Source of the DNA: Rivularia sp. MS3
Lineage (GTDB): Bacteria; Cyanobacteriota; Cyanobacteriia; Cyanobacteriales; Nostocaceae
Assembly: GCA_019192545.1 (NCBI GenBank)
Contig: JAHCMI010000008.1
Location: 99,602-163,601 of the forward strand
Direction: 5' to 3'
Length of the DNA: 64,000 bases
In this document: piece by piece, positions 26,822 to 36,575 of the stretch
How the letters are laid out: every line of letters begins with the position of its first letter
Position numbering within the stretch: the stretch's first letter is position 1
Notes under the pieces: model-generated
The model's input: only the letters and a program-made list of their open reading frames with translations
Databases searched by the model: none
Told to the model about the DNA's origin: nothing
Program-made: the position numbers and the translations under genes

Positions 26822-28464
26822 GCCGCGTTCCTCATGCTCCTTGCAGAATCAATTACTTCGGGTGGTGTTTTTCCGACAATACAGCTGTTTGCTAAACAGC
26901 AATACAAACGTTTCTATAAATCAAAGGGCAATCGCCCACTTTTCAACAAACCCAACGGAAGTTTTTGCATTGTTACAGTTTCCTGCGTGCATTGACTATC
27001 CATCTTTAACTTTTATTTAAACAACAAACTGCTTATCCCATACAGGAAGTCCGCAAGTTGCATAAATAAATTCATTAACGATTTCCGGGTAACTTCCGGC
27101 GTTGTGAAAAGTAAACACCATGATTAATGTCGTTACTTAAAACTTCTGACTTACTTTTTAGAAAAATTCAACTTTCCGCCGATCATCATCCTCATTACAT
27201 ATAAATTAATATGACTTGAGTAAGATTTTCTAGAAAGACTGTTCCGATTGTAGCCTGTTTCACAGAAATTGCACTATGCATCACATGGCATTTATAAAGT
27301 TATAAACCGGATTACCGTCTGTTTTAGCAAAAACACGTTGAAGATTGTAGGCATATTGTGTAATTTTTTCCCAAACCTTATTTAATTACACTGGCATTCT
27401 TCAGCTAAAAGAACTTAGATACATCTATATTCTCAAACACTGAGTGCTATAAGTTACACTTACTCCTTTGGGATTACCTTTCTGTTAGTAATTTTGATTG
27501 AGTGTAAGGGATTAATGTTAGTAAAGACTGCCATCGATGCATTCTTCTTGCGAACTTCTTTTGTAAACAGACGATGTAGATACAGTGCCAGAAAAAGCAG
27601 TGCAATCTCTGCCCAAAAATAGTAGCGGTAAGATGTAATCGCAACTGACGATACTTATACCTTCTATTTTAATTTCTAGGCTGAAAATATAGACAATTCC
27701 CAATATCACTTAGACAACTTTCAAAAATTGAAAAACTATTTCAAAACTATTTCTACCCGAATAGAAGATACTAGTTGTGTTTGGGGAGACTATCCCAAAT
27801 TTATAAAGTCCTCCAATTTTTATAGAGATAATTAGTTTCTCTCTATCTAAGCAACCTGGTTGATTAAATCTATTTGCTTATAACTACACCTTAGCGCACC
27901 ATTTAAATTTCAGCCTTAAGATTCTTGACAAATTTTTGGGCTTTGATACATAGATTTTTCTTTCAAAATCATTTGAGTCAGAATGCCTTTCTATATCGAC
28001 TCACCATTTAATTAGCAGCTACATGAGGTAGAACAAATACAAAATTGTTCATCACCATACTTATTTACAAAAAAAGTATAGTTTTAAACCCTGCATATCA
28101 AATTCCGGGAGAGACTATTTTAATCAAATAGGAATTTGAACTCAGTAATATATACTTAATTTCTCAGACCGGTGATACATTTACAAAAAATCATAAATGT
28201 AATGTGCTGGATATTCTGTTCAATTTTCACCTTACCTCTTCCGGAAGATTGACAAATTTACTTTTTAGTTTATAAATTACAGGGTTTAAATCAATTATAT
28301 GGTGAGAGTAAAATCATCAAGTCAATCAAGTTACATATCGTAGTTTTTCGTATCTCTGAGTATAAATTATAATATGACAATTGAAGCAGTATGGGTTTGA
28401 TATTTTTTTTATAAATAATTTTATTTTGACTAATTTTATTTAGACTGGGTTTGAGTTCATAAAT
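26822..28464 (-). promoter_or_regulatory. long non-coding region upstream of sigA
   Basis: About 1.6 kb without a convincing gene, although sigA and gyrB are on the same strand. Near the sigA start there is a perfect hairpin, gctgttt-gct-aaacagc (26884-26900), in what would be the 5' leader. The length suggests several promoters or an untranslated leader for sigA, or an unrecognised small RNA. I see no tRNA-like or other known RNA fold. Short reading frames at 27518-27709 and 28291-28476 (minus) are unconvincing. Confidence 0.45.
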
Positions 28465-28516
28465 ATAAAAAAGCAATCAGTGATTTTAAGCCATACTAGG
28501 CATTTACTGATTGCTG
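28465..28516 (-). terminator. Rho-independent terminator of gyrB
   Basis: On the minus strand agcaatcagt and actgattgct pair, with the stem followed by a run of six or more T. It lies about 40 bases after the gyrB stop. Confidence 0.88.
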
Positions 28517-28551
28517 ATAATAAATAATTTAAAATTTGAATATCCAAAATA

Positions 28552-31317
28552 TTAGATATCTAAATCTGTAAGGTCTAGTTTAGAACTATGGGTTTCGATA
28601 AACTCTCGACGAGGTGCAACCCTGTCGCCCATCAAAATTGTAAAAATTCTATCGGCTTCTGCTGCATCTTCTATTTCTACTCTTTTTAAAGTTCGGCTTT
28701 CGGGATTCATGGTAGTGTCCCAAAGTTGGGTAGCCATCATTTCACCCAAACCCTTAAATCTTTGGATGGTGTACTTGGCGTTTTGGGGCATTTCATTGGT
28801 AATCAAGTTTTGTAATTCGCGATCGCTATAGCAATAGTAATGATTGCGTCCCCGCTCTACTTTGTATAAGGGCGGACAAGCGATATAGATGAAACCGTCT
28901 TGAACTAAAGCTTTTTGGTATCTGTAGAAGAAAGTCAACAATAAAGTTCTGATATGTGCCCCATCAACGTCAGCATCTGTCATGATAACGATGCGATGGT
29001 ATCGAAGTTGGGATGCGTCAAATTCTTCACCTTTAACACCCAAGCCCAATGCAGTAATAAGGGATTGAATTTCGTTATTTTTGTAGATTTTGCTATCGTC
29101 GGTTTTCTCAATGTTGAGGATTTTACCGCGTAAAGGAAGAATCGCTTGGAAGCGTCTGTCACGCCCTTGTTTGGCACTGTTATGTACAAATACCCCACTT
29201 GCTAAAGCAAAGTTATGAGTATGAGGAACTTCGATATCGTAAACGTCTACACGTGCTTCTAAACGTTCAATCTTGACTATACGATGGTTGTAGTTTGCAA
29301 CAGCTAACATCGCTTTATTAGCATCACCTTCAAAATAGCGCTCGCAGAATTTATCAAAGCGTAGCAAAGACTTATCTTTTGTTTCCAAACGGAAGTTTTG
29401 ATAAGCATCTAAGTCACCGTTACTCCGCCGTGCAACGACGGAGCCTGCGGTGACCGGCGTTCCCCGGTCAATATTTCCTTGCTCAACTTCAATTTGTTTG
29501 AGAGCAGTAATGGTTTTACCGTAGTAAGATTCGTTTAGTAGTTGTTTGAGTGTTGCTAAACGATGGTGCCCATCTACTATTGCAAATGATTCGGGGTTTT
29601 CTAATTCGTTTGTAAATAACCAGGAATCGGAACGAGGATTCCAAACCATCTCGTAACCATCAATAGTAATTCTTGGTTCGTTTGAATCAGATATTTTACG
29701 ATATAGCGGCATCAAAGAATCATCGGGGGTTAATGATGCGGCTTGCTTATAACTACCGTCACGCAGCATAAAACGATGATCCGGGGTACAGACAATCTTT
29801 TCCCCATTATCTAAAGTTACTTGAATAACTTCAGCGTTTTTCTTGGTTACACGGGGGTTGATAATACGTTCAATGCCAACAGTACCGTCATGGCGAATTG
29901 TATAGCAAAAATGTTCTTTACCAATGGCTTGTTCGGCAACAATTTCTTTGAAAGAAAGCGAACGTCCATCAGCTAATGCTACAAGTGTATCGCCTTCAAA
30001 ACAACCACCCGCTGAATCTCCTTCCACAAGGAAGATTTCGGATTCGGCTGGATCGCGAGAAGAACAGTCTGCTAATTTACCGGGTAACGGCGAAGATTCT
30101 AATACAGATTTACGACGTACTAATTCTCTTGCATGACGAGCAGCTTCTGCGGCTTTAAATGCCTGAATTGCTTTCTCTAAAATGTTATCAACAACATTGG
30201 GATGAAATTCTAAATACTCGCCGAGAACTTCTCCCACCAAGGAATCAACAATTCCGCGAACTTCGGTGTTACCCAACTTGGTTTTAGTTTGTCCTTCAAA
30301 TTCCGGCTCGGGTACCTTCACCGAAATAACTGCCGTCAAACCTTCACGCACGTGTTCGCCGCTGAGATTGGATTCGTTTTCTTTAATTTTGTTACGTTTG
30401 CGAGCAACACTATTTAAAGTACGAGTCAGAACTGTTTTTAAACCTTCAAGGTGCGTACCACCATCAACAGTACGAATATTGTTGGCAAAACCAAGCAAGT
30501 TATCGGAATAAGCGTCAGTACACCACTGCAACGCTACTTCTACCTGTACGTCATTGCGTTCGCCTTGAACAAAAATAATTTCATCATGAAGCGACTGTTT
30601 GTCGCCGTTCATATAAGCTACATATTCTTTAATTCCGCCTTTATATTCATAAATCTCAACCCGTGGGGTATCGCTTTTAAGCAATTCCAGACGGTTATCT
30701 GTAAACGAAATTTTTACACCTGCATTCAGGTATGCTAACTCCCGCAAGCGACTAGCTAAAGTCGTATAGTCAAACTCTGTAGTGTTAGTAAAAATTTGTG
30801 CATCTGGCTTAAAGCTGACGCGAGTTCCAGTGCGAGTTTCTTTCGTAGGGGCAACTGCTAACTCAGCAACAGCATTACCGCGCTCGTAACGTTGAGTGTG
30901 AACTTTATTATTACGCCAAATAGTAACTTCTAACCACTCGGAAAGGGCATTTACAACAGAAACACCTACACCGTGCAATCCTCCAGAAACTTTATAACCG
31001 CCGCCGCCAAACTTACCTCCGGCGTGCAATACAGTTAACACAGTCTCCAATGCTGATTTTCCGGTTTGAGGATGTATATCAGTAGGAATACCGCGACCAT
31101 CATCTGTTACAGTACAAGAACCATCGGCGTTAAGCTCCACCTCAATATGGGTGCAGTAACCCGCCAAAGCTTCATCAATAGAATTATCTACCACCTCATA
31201 GACCAGGTGGTGCAGTCCTCTCGGACCAGTAGTACCAATGTACATCCCCGGTCGTTTCCGAACGGGTTCGAGACCTTCCAGAACTTGAATCTGCCCGGCA
31301 TCGTAACTGCTCGTCAT
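28552..31317 (-). CDS. gyrB: DNA gyrase subunit B with an intein
   Basis: ATPase subunit of gyrase; 921 residues encoded, 646 after removal of a 275-residue intein. The GHKL ATPase domain has [24 protein letters not shown] and [16 protein letters not shown]; the transducer has QTKTKLGN. The TOPRIM domain is split: its first motif (LVEGDSAGG, residues 430-438) is followed by the intein, then [20 protein letters not shown], and the metal-binding [10 protein letters not shown] (781-790). The C-terminal [15 protein letters not shown] is intact. The enzyme can be active only if the intein is spliced out. A terminator follows the gene. Confidence 0.97.
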   Translation of the reverse strand: MTSSYDAGQIQVLEGLEPVRKRPGMYIGTTGPRGLHHLVYEVVDNSIDEALAGYCTHIEVELNADGSCTVTDDGRGIPTDIHPQTGKSALETVLTVLHAGGKFGGGGYKVSGGLHGVGVSVVNALSEWLEVTIWRNNKVHTQRYERGNAVAELAVAPTKETRTGTRVSFKPDAQIFTNTTEFDYTTLASRLRELAYLNAGVKISFTDNRLELLKSDTPRVEIYEYKGGIKEYVAYMNGDKQSLHDEIIFVQGERNDVQVEVALQWCTDAYSDNLLGFANNIRTVDGGTHLEGLKTVLTRTLNSVARKRNKIKENESNLSGEHVREGLTAVISVKVPEPEFEGQTKTKLGNTEVRGIVDSLVGEVLGEYLEFHPNVVDNILEKAIQAFKAAEAARHARELVRRKSVLESSPLPGKLADCSSRDPAESEIFLVEGDSAGGCFEGDTLVALADGRSLSFKEIVAEQAIGKEHFCYTIRHDGTVGIERIINPRVTKKNAEVIQVTLDNGEKIVCTPDHRFMLRDGSYKQAASLTPDDSLMPLYRKISDSNEPRITIDGYEMVWNPRSDSWLFTNELENPESFAIVDGHHRLATLKQLLNESYYGKTITALKQIEVEQGNIDRGTPVTAGSVVARRSNGDLDAYQNFRLETKDKSLLRFDKFCERYFEGDANKAMLAVANYNHRIVKIERLEARVDVYDIEVPHTHNFALASGVFVHNSAKQGRDRRFQAILPLRGKILNIEKTDDSKIYKNNEIQSLITALGLGVKGEEFDASQLRYHRIVIMTDADVDGAHIRTLLLTFFYRYQKALVQDGFIYIACPPLYKVERGRNHYYCYSDRELQNLITNEMPQNAKYTIQRFKGLGEMMATQLWDTTMNPESRTLKRVEIEDAAEADRIFTILMGDRVAPRREFIETHSSKLDLTDLDI
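29179..30003 (-). mobile_element. GyrB intein, 275 residues
   Basis: Starts with Cys439 ([15 protein letters not shown]) and ends VFVHN (His712-Asn713), with Ser714 as the +1 residue: a standard splicing set. Block B is TPDHRF (His514), block [14 protein letters not shown]. Between the splicing blocks there is no LAGLIDADG motif. After [20 protein letters not shown] comes an unusual stretch with [19 protein letters not shown] (residues 577-594), resembling the DGHHRL box of ParB/sulfiredoxin-like folds. The insertion point after GDSAGG is, as I recall, also that of the Synechocystis GyrB intein. Probably splicing-competent; homing activity doubtful. Confidence 0.93.
29422..29466. repeat. dispersed GC-rich hairpin repeat, copy 2, inside the gyrB intein
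   Basis: Near-identical to 3729-3773 (41 of 45 bases). Here it is read in frame on the minus strand as part of [19 protein letters not shown] (intein residues encoded by 29413-29469). The flank also forms a second small stem, gaccgg/ccggtc. Its length keeps the frame open, so the intein tolerates the insertion. Confidence 0.8.
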
Positions 31318-31737
31318 GAAAATCTCCTGATTATTGGGGCTGAGGTCGCCTAAAAAAGCTCAAAACTCAAAAACACTCCCAGATTCTAGCACAAAAGCCT
31401 TAGAGGGGAATATGGAGCTATTAGAAGTGAAGTTTATCCCTCTGGTTATACCCAGTCATGGCAATGTTATTAATAGGAAATTTTGCTTCTAGGTAAGACT
31501 GTAATTAGGCTCTATGAAAGGGAATGAAGGCTTTGACGGCGCAAAATCCGGGGTCGAAAAAAAGTATTAGATAAAAAATTATAAATTAAAACTTAAAAGT
31601 TAAAAATTATTTCTTTTTGCTTTGGGACAGATAATTTTAGGTCTTAGATTGAAGTTTGGGTCATGGTAAATAAAGAATTGGCAATAGTTGAAGAAAATCT
31701 AGGGGTAGATTTTGATAACCAAACCAAGACAAAATCG
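31318..31737. other. divergent region between gyrB and miaA
   Basis: Presumed promoters for both genes. A translated extension of miaA from 31663 is open but is unlike the family N-terminus. No repeat or RNA recognised. Confidence 0.4.
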
Positions 31738-32733
31738 ATGACAAAGTTAATTGTAATTTGTGGTGCAACAGCAACTGGTAAATCTGGGTTAGCTTTAGCT
31801 TTAGCTCAACGCTGCGGTTCCATAATTATTAGTGCCGATTCTCGCCAAGTATATCGAGAGTTCAGCATTGGTACTGCAAAACCAACGATTGCCGAACAAA
31901 AGTTAGTACCACATTATTTAATTGATGTATGCGATCCAAATAACACTATGACGGTTGCTGACTATCAACAACAAGCACAAGAGATTATAAAACAAAGCTT
32001 AGAGGTTAAAGGTGAAAAAAATTTAGAAAATTCGGATTCTTCCCGTCTCCTTGTCTCCTCGTCCCCTTGTCCCCCTATATTCTTAGTTGGTGGTACTGGG
32101 CTGTATATTAAATCAATCGTGCGCGGAATGAAAATTCCTAGAGTCGCACCCCAAACAAAATTGCGATCGCAGCTTAACAGCATCGGTCAAACTCAACTCT
32201 ACGCTATGTTACAACAAGTAGACGAAATTGCGGCACAAAAAATTCATCCCCACGATTCTGTACGCACTTTGAGGGCGTTAGAGGTTTTTTATATTACTGG
32301 TACTCCGATTTCCGATTTACAAGGAGAAAATCCACCAGATTATCCAATTCTTCAAATCGGTTTGGATTGCGATGTTAGTCATTTGGATAGTCGTATTGCG
32401 TGCAGAACGGAGAGTATGGTAAAAGATGGTTTTATTGAGGAAGTGGAATATCTTTGTCAAAAGTATGGCAAGGATTTACCTTTACTCGATACTTTAGGAT
32501 ATCAAGAAATCAAGCAGTATTTAGCCGGAGATATTTCTTTGGATGAAGCTAAGGAATTGACTATTTTGCACACGCGACAATTTGCAAAGCGTCAGCGCAC
32601 TTGGTTTAGAAAAGATTCTCAAATTGAATGGTTTGATACTAAATCCCCAGATTTATTAGAACAAGTTTGGTCGCGAATTCAAAAGTTTATCATTAATGAC
32701 AATGCAGGTAATTCGACTCCAGTAAAATTATAA
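31738..32733 (+). CDS. miaA: tRNA dimethylallyltransferase
   Basis: Transfers a dimethylallyl group to A37 of tRNAs reading UNN codons. Start chosen at ATG 31738 (MTKLIVICGATATGKSGLAL), where the family N-terminus begins; the ATG at 31663 adds 25 atypical residues. P-loop GATATGKS, then ISADSRQVYREFSIGTAKP and PHYLIDVCDP, FLVGGTGLYIKSI, and QFAKRQRTWFRK are all present. Between the DVCDP helix and FLVGGTG there is an extra Ser/Pro-rich stretch of about 25 residues (SSRLLVSSSPCPP) encoded by repeat-like DNA. Otherwise normal. Confidence 0.95.
   Translation: MTKLIVICGATATGKSGLALALAQRCGSIIISADSRQVYREFSIGTAKPTIAEQKLVPHYLIDVCDPNNTMTVADYQQQAQEIIKQSLEVKGEKNLENSDSSRLLVSSSPCPPIFLVGGTGLYIKSIVRGMKIPRVAPQTKLRSQLNSIGQTQLYAMLQQVDEIAAQKIHPHDSVRTLRALEVFYITGTPISDLQGENPPDYPILQIGLDCDVSHLDSRIACRTESMVKDGFIEEVEYLCQKYGKDLPLLDTLGYQEIKQYLAGDISLDEAKELTILHTRQFAKRQRTWFRKDSQIEWFDTKSPDLLEQVWSRIQKFIINDNAGNSTPVKL
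32001..32078 (+). repeat. intergenic-type repeat lodged inside miaA
   Basis: This piece of the miaA reading frame starts with ggttaaaggtgaaaa and ends with a pyrimidine-rich series of about 8-base units (ttgtctcc, tcgtcccc, ttgtcccc). The same kind of sequence occurs between genes at 57776-57816. It adds about 25 residues before the FLVGGTG motif without breaking the frame. Confidence 0.65.
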
Positions 32734-32858
32734 TTAGTTTCAGCTAGCAATTGCTTTGAAAGCGATTAATAGTAGTTAACAGAAAGATATTACTGGCATG
32801 TAGTTAAATGCATAAACGAGGTTTTAGAAATAGTTTTTTAAGATTCAAAAACAGTAGA

Positions 32859-33608
32859 ATGAACTACAATTTTAATACTATCTTACTGCTAATATCAACA
32901 AGCTTAAATATTTTATTTTTATCAGTTGCTCTTTTCGTTGTTTTTCAAAAAGGTGGAATATTTTATCTAAAAAATAAAATTTTGAATATAGGCAAAAGAA
33001 ATATTCAAAACGATTTGAACATAAATTCATATTACAAACATAAAAAGAGTCAGTTTGAAATACTTCCAAAATCGAATGAGTATATTGTTTTTTTAGGAGA
33101 TAGCATAACTGATGAAGGTGAATGGGTAGAGTTATTAGGAAATAATAATATAGTTAATCGGGGAATTTCCGGCGATACGACACGAAGAATATTAAATCGT
33201 CTGGATGCGATTATTGGAATAAAGCCGAAACAGATTTTTTTGATGGTGGGGATTAATGATTTTGTGAATGAAAAAAAATCAATTACAGAAGTATTAAGTC
33301 TATATAAAACTATTTTAGAGGAGATACAAACTCAAACTCCACAAACACAAGTATTTGTTCAAAGCGTTTTACCGGTAAACAATAATTTAACTTATATCTT
33401 TGAAAATAACGAGAAGTTAATTCAATTCAACTCTAGGTTACAAAAACTAGCACAAGAATTCAATTATCAATATATAGATGTGTTTTCTTATTTAGCAAAT
33501 GCGGAAAATCAATTAGATGCAATATATACCACAGATGGTTTACATTTGAATGGCAAAGCTTATTTAGTGTGGAAGGAAGTTATTAAGGAATATGTTGCAA
33601 TAAATTAA
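32859..33608 (+). CDS. membrane-anchored SGNH/GDSL hydrolase
   Basis: Esterase-type SGNH hydrolase, about 249 residues from the ATG at 32859; an upstream ATG at 32808 adds 17 basic residues. N-terminal transmembrane segment (TILLLISTSLNILFLSVALFVVF), then block I FLGDSITDEG with the nucleophile Ser, block II NRGISGDTT, block III MVGINDF, and block V TTDGLHLNGKAY with the catalytic Asp/His. Probably periplasmic, acting on acyl or acetyl esters of lipids or cell-wall polysaccharide; substrate unknown. AT-rich compared with miaA upstream. Confidence 0.9.
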   Translation: MNYNFNTILLLISTSLNILFLSVALFVVFQKGGIFYLKNKILNIGKRNIQNDLNINSYYKHKKSQFEILPKSNEYIVFLGDSITDEGEWVELLGNNNIVNRGISGDTTRRILNRLDAIIGIKPKQIFLMVGINDFVNEKKSITEVLSLYKTILEEIQTQTPQTQVFVQSVLPVNNNLTYIFENNEKLIQFNSRLQKLAQEFNYQYIDVFSYLANAENQLDAIYTTDGLHLNGKAYLVWKEVIKEYVAIN

Positions 33609-33688
33609 TCTAAATCATCGGGATTGATACCAATGTCTTGCAATTTTTCAACTAAAAGTTAATCACGAGAAAGCGCTTGTTCTTTTGC
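33605..33688 (-). pseudogene. C-terminal remnant of a Uma2-family endonuclease gene
   Basis: On the minus strand the frame reads AKEQALSRD, then a TAA, then LLVEKLQDIGINPDDLD and stop. The coiled-coil plus GINPDDLD ending is typical of Uma2 (DUF820) proteins, which are very numerous in cyanobacteria. The body of the gene is gone; only the tail is left, itself carrying an in-frame stop. Confidence 0.7.
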
Positions 33689-33726
33689 TTATCATTAGGG
33701 ATTTATTAACGCGATGATAATTGTAT

Positions 33727-33850
33727 AGGACTTACGCAACCGGCACATTTGTGCTGTAGGGTGCTGTGACACTTAATTAAATTTTTAACGTAGTAATCAG
33801 GGTTGTAGTGTCACGCACCACCTGAGTGTTGTGACAATTACGTAAGTACT
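33727..33850. mobile_element. MITE-like element, about 124 bases
   Basis: Imperfect terminal inverted repeats aggacttacgcaa and ttacgtaagtact flank the unit. Inside is a nested inverted pair, gtgctgtgacact (near 33761) and agtgtcacgcacca (near 33807). No coding capacity. The ggacttacgca end is of the type common in small non-autonomous elements of Nostocales. It sits next to the Uma2 remnant, in a region of gene decay. Confidence 0.65.
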
Positions 33851-33877
33851 GTTGTAATTAAAGCGACTATAGAACTG

Positions 33878-34486
33878 TTAACTGCTCGCTGGTTTTCGCT
33901 TCATCGTCCAAAATTTTACAGGTTGTTCTTCTGCTCTAAGAATTTTAAAACCATTTTTTTGATAAAAACGGACTGCTTTTTCTGTTGATGTTTCTAAATA
34001 GCAAGGTAAATTTTGTTCATCTGCTCTTTCTAAAATTGGCTGAATCAATGATTTACCTATTCCTTGACTTTGGCAAGCAGATGACACCCCTAAAGCAAAT
34101 AAATACCAATGTGGTTGATGCATATCTTGTTCGTGATACTTATCAAACAATGTAAATATAGGTAGGAATTTTTTAAGTGCTTTCAAACCAAGTAAAAATG
34201 GCGTTTTGTAAAATCCTGCTTGCAAAATTTGCAGCAAATTTAAAGGATATTTTCCTGGTGGTATCCAAGCCGCAATTCCTTTAATTTCTGGAGTTGTATA
34301 TATATGATTGAACGGCTGAGCATAACGTAAAGTAGCTTCCCATAGATTGTGAGATACTTTGTCTTTCCTATTATCTGCTTCAGGTAGAATATATTCAATA
34401 ATTGGGTCTTTACTGAATGCATTAACAAGAGTTTCTGTTGCTTGATGGATTTGCTTTTCTTCTAAGACTAAAATTTCTGTATTCAT
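33878..34486 (-). CDS. GNAT-family N-acetyltransferase
   Basis: A 202-residue GNAT protein. Motif A, the acetyl-CoA-binding loop, is GVSSACQSQGIGKSLI (Q-x-x-G-I-G) followed by the C-terminal motif B-like CYLETSTEKAVRFYQKNGF. The N-terminal half contains AAWIPPGKYP and resembles the GNATs often found as single genes in bacterial genomes, with small molecules such as amines or antibiotics as substrates. Substrate unknown. Downstream of a broken oxygenase gene on the same strand, about 80 bases apart. Confidence 0.88.
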   Translation of the reverse strand: MNTEILVLEEKQIHQATETLVNAFSKDPIIEYILPEADNRKDKVSHNLWEATLRYAQPFNHIYTTPEIKGIAAWIPPGKYPLNLLQILQAGFYKTPFLLGLKALKKFLPIFTLFDKYHEQDMHQPHWYLFALGVSSACQSQGIGKSLIQPILERADEQNLPCYLETSTEKAVRFYQKNGFKILRAEEQPVKFWTMKRKPASS

Positions 34487-34567
34487 AAGATTTTTAGATT
34501 TTATATCGTTGTTAAAGTTTTAATTCCGGAATCGTTAGTTTCACTATTCACCACTAGTAAATAACAA

Positions 34568-35395
34568 CTAACAATTAATTTGCCTTTCATACATTTTGTG
34601 CCATATTACTATTGCTTTATCGGCACGCACATAATTATTTACTTTTAAACCGCTTGAGTGTGGCTGACTGGAAATAAGAATTTTATAATCATCTGGCTGG
34701 ACTAAATTAAATTCAAACCAAACTGCTAGTTTAGAAATTAAACGACTAATCCAAGGGCTAGCAAATGAACTATAGTAACGCGCATAAGCCCAAGTATTAT
34801 TTGTATCAATTAGTGTAGCATTCACAAATAGTTTAATTCCACCAACAGCAAAATCAAATAATGCTAAGTTTGGGAATTTTAACTAGTGATTAAAGTTAAC
34901 GATATTCTTTGTTTTATTATTTGGTTGCGATTTCAACTGTCCCCAACTATGAATAGTTTCTTCTTCGACTTCTACTTGAAAAGGTTCTAATAATGTAGCT
35001 GAAGCAAAACCAGATAAAGCTGCTACTTTACGATGAGCAAAAGCAACATGGTGTAAGTCGATAAGCAAACCTTCTACCGCTCTTGTAAAAGGAATATCCC
35101 AACTCATGGTACCGGAAGCCCAGCGTTGAGGACTATCTTGCAACTCTTTAAACCAGGGAATTTCTGGATAATCCGATTTTTCTTCTCCCCACCACAGCCA
35201 TATTAAATCGTGCAGTTCTCTAACTACATAAGTTTTCAGCCGCATTTTATGACTCATGCGAGCGGTTTCACCTTCACAAGGCATTAATACACAGTTTCCT
35301 TCTGACGCAAAACGAAAACCATGATAGTTCCAACCAGGTTTGTTTATATAATCGACTTTAAATAAACGATTGATATCTATTTGATGGAGAAACAA
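34568..35395 (-). pseudogene. Rieske-type aromatic-ring/pheophorbide oxygenase, truncated and interrupted
   Basis: One frame runs from 35395 to 34568, interrupted only by TAG at 34883-34885. Before the stop: YHGFRFASEGNCV (the second half of a Rieske site), LIWLWWGEE, and DLHHVAFAHRK (the mononuclear iron ligands). After the stop: LKFPNLALFDF, WAYARYYSSF, and VQPDDYKILISSQ, as in the C-terminus of pheophorbide a oxygenase-like proteins. The N-terminal part with the first Rieske pair (CPH) is missing, and the second pair has Trp in place of Cys (GWNYHG). Three independent defects make this a pseudogene; the two open pieces should not be annotated as separate genes. Confidence 0.85.
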
Positions 35396-35465
35396 TAGGA
35401 TACGTAGGGAATGAATTTTAGATGCATATAATACACTATTTCCCTAGCGTACCGTTTAGTTTTTT

Positions 35466-36575
35466 TTACTTTGTTAAAGACAATAACTTTTTAGAATATT
35501 GAGCCAACCTGATTGTATTTGCTCTTAAATTATTCCGAACAATTTTATAGTCGGTATTCCATCTTTTCGATGCTCCTAGTAATGAGAATTTATAATCTAA
35601 ATCTCCCCGGAGTAAATCATAATTTTTAAATTGGTTTTTAATAGCTTTTTTGATACTAAACGCCATCATCACTCTGCCGGGTGATAATTTTGAATATTCG
35701 GGATTAAAGCCAGTCATTTGCCCGTAAACAACTTTTTTATTACTGTCAGCATAGATTCCAGTAGCGGCTACTGGTGTTGTTTTATCCCACAAAATATCTA
35801 TCCATAGAGAATTGCTTTTCGCACATTGCCGAAAAACATTGCGATAAGTATTTAAAACCGATTCGGGCTGCTGTCCCCATTTCGTTTGCCAAAGTTCAAA
35901 TAAAATTTCAATTTGCTTATCAAGATTGTCCGATTCAAGACTGGTTAATTGAAAATCCGGGTTTTGTTCGATTTTTCGCATCGAACAGCGTAAGTTTTTA
36001 CGAGGTTTTCTACTGATAAAGTTCTGCAAGTATTCTTCCCAGTCTTCAGGTAAAGGAATGTAGGGGCAAGCTATACCTCGATTGCTCGTAAGTTGAAAAT
36101 TATTTTGAGAAAATTGTTTGACGAAAAATTCTAATCTGCTGTCTTGTATATCTTTGATATGAAAAACATCCCACAGTAAATTTTGACCGATATAGGATGC
36201 AAAATTCTTAATTGCATCCTCTTCATATTCTGGACAACAGAGAAATCCTGTATAGTCTGCGATGGGGTGAGCGCAAGTTTGCAATGCTCTGTAAACATTG
36301 ACATTAGCCCATTCCAGAGAACGTATTGCGAGGGGAAAAAACGCAACATAGGGCGAGGCAGGCTTAGACTTGATAGCTAATATAAACCACTCGTGTGGAA
36401 CCACTTCCAACCATCCGCGCAACCAATACCATGATAAAAATATTTGAGCATTGGAGTCTGAAGCGTAGATATTATTCCAATTCGCTTCTAATTTATCGAA
36501 TTGTTTAATAGTATTAATTATTTCAACTTGCATGATTAGTAATTTGGTAGATTCAAGAGATTTAGCGCCGTTCAA
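35466..36575 (-). CDS. GNAT-superfamily protein with BioF2/CelD-like acetyltransferase domain
   Basis: A 369-residue protein; the ATG at 36533 (MQVEIINTIKQFDKL) may be the true start. Two GNAT-like halves: the N-terminal part has NAQIFLSWYWLRGWLEVV, the C-terminal half contains ISRKPRKNLRCSMRKIE and the conserved ending YDLLRGDLDYKFSLLGA. This pattern, including the GDxxYK(F/W) box, is typical of the acetyltransferase family linked with polysaccharide or cell-envelope modification (CelD-like). Substrate unknown. On the same strand as the broken oxygenase. Confidence 0.82.
   Translation of the reverse strand: MNGAKSLESTKLLIMQVEIINTIKQFDKLEANWNNIYASDSNAQIFLSWYWLRGWLEVVPHEWFILAIKSKPASPYVAFFPLAIRSLEWANVNVYRALQTCAHPIADYTGFLCCPEYEEDAIKNFASYIGQNLLWDVFHIKDIQDSRLEFFVKQFSQNNFQLTSNRGIACPYIPLPEDWEEYLQNFISRKPRKNLRCSMRKIEQNPDFQLTSLESDNLDKQIEILFELWQTKWGQQPESVLNTYRNVFRQCAKSNSLWIDILWDKTTPVAATGIYADSNKKVVYGQMTGFNPEYSKLSPGRVMMAFSIKKAIKNQFKNYDLLRGDLDYKFSLLGASKRWNTDYKIVRNNLRANTIRLAQYSKKLLSLTK

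Noticed and set aside
27518..27709. 63-residue minus-strand frame in the sigA upstream region
   Set aside because: No start context and no motif; looks like chance.
28291..28476. 61-residue minus-strand frame next to the gyrB terminator
   Set aside because: Very AT-rich, overlaps the terminator stem, no homology recognised.
34568..34825. Separate 85-residue gene
   Set aside because: It is in the same frame as 34883-35395 and matches the C-terminus of the same oxygenase; only a TAG separates them. Annotated as one pseudogene.
34883..35395. Functional Rieske protein of 170 residues
   Set aside because: It lacks the first iron-sulfur ligand pair and has Trp instead of Cys in the second.
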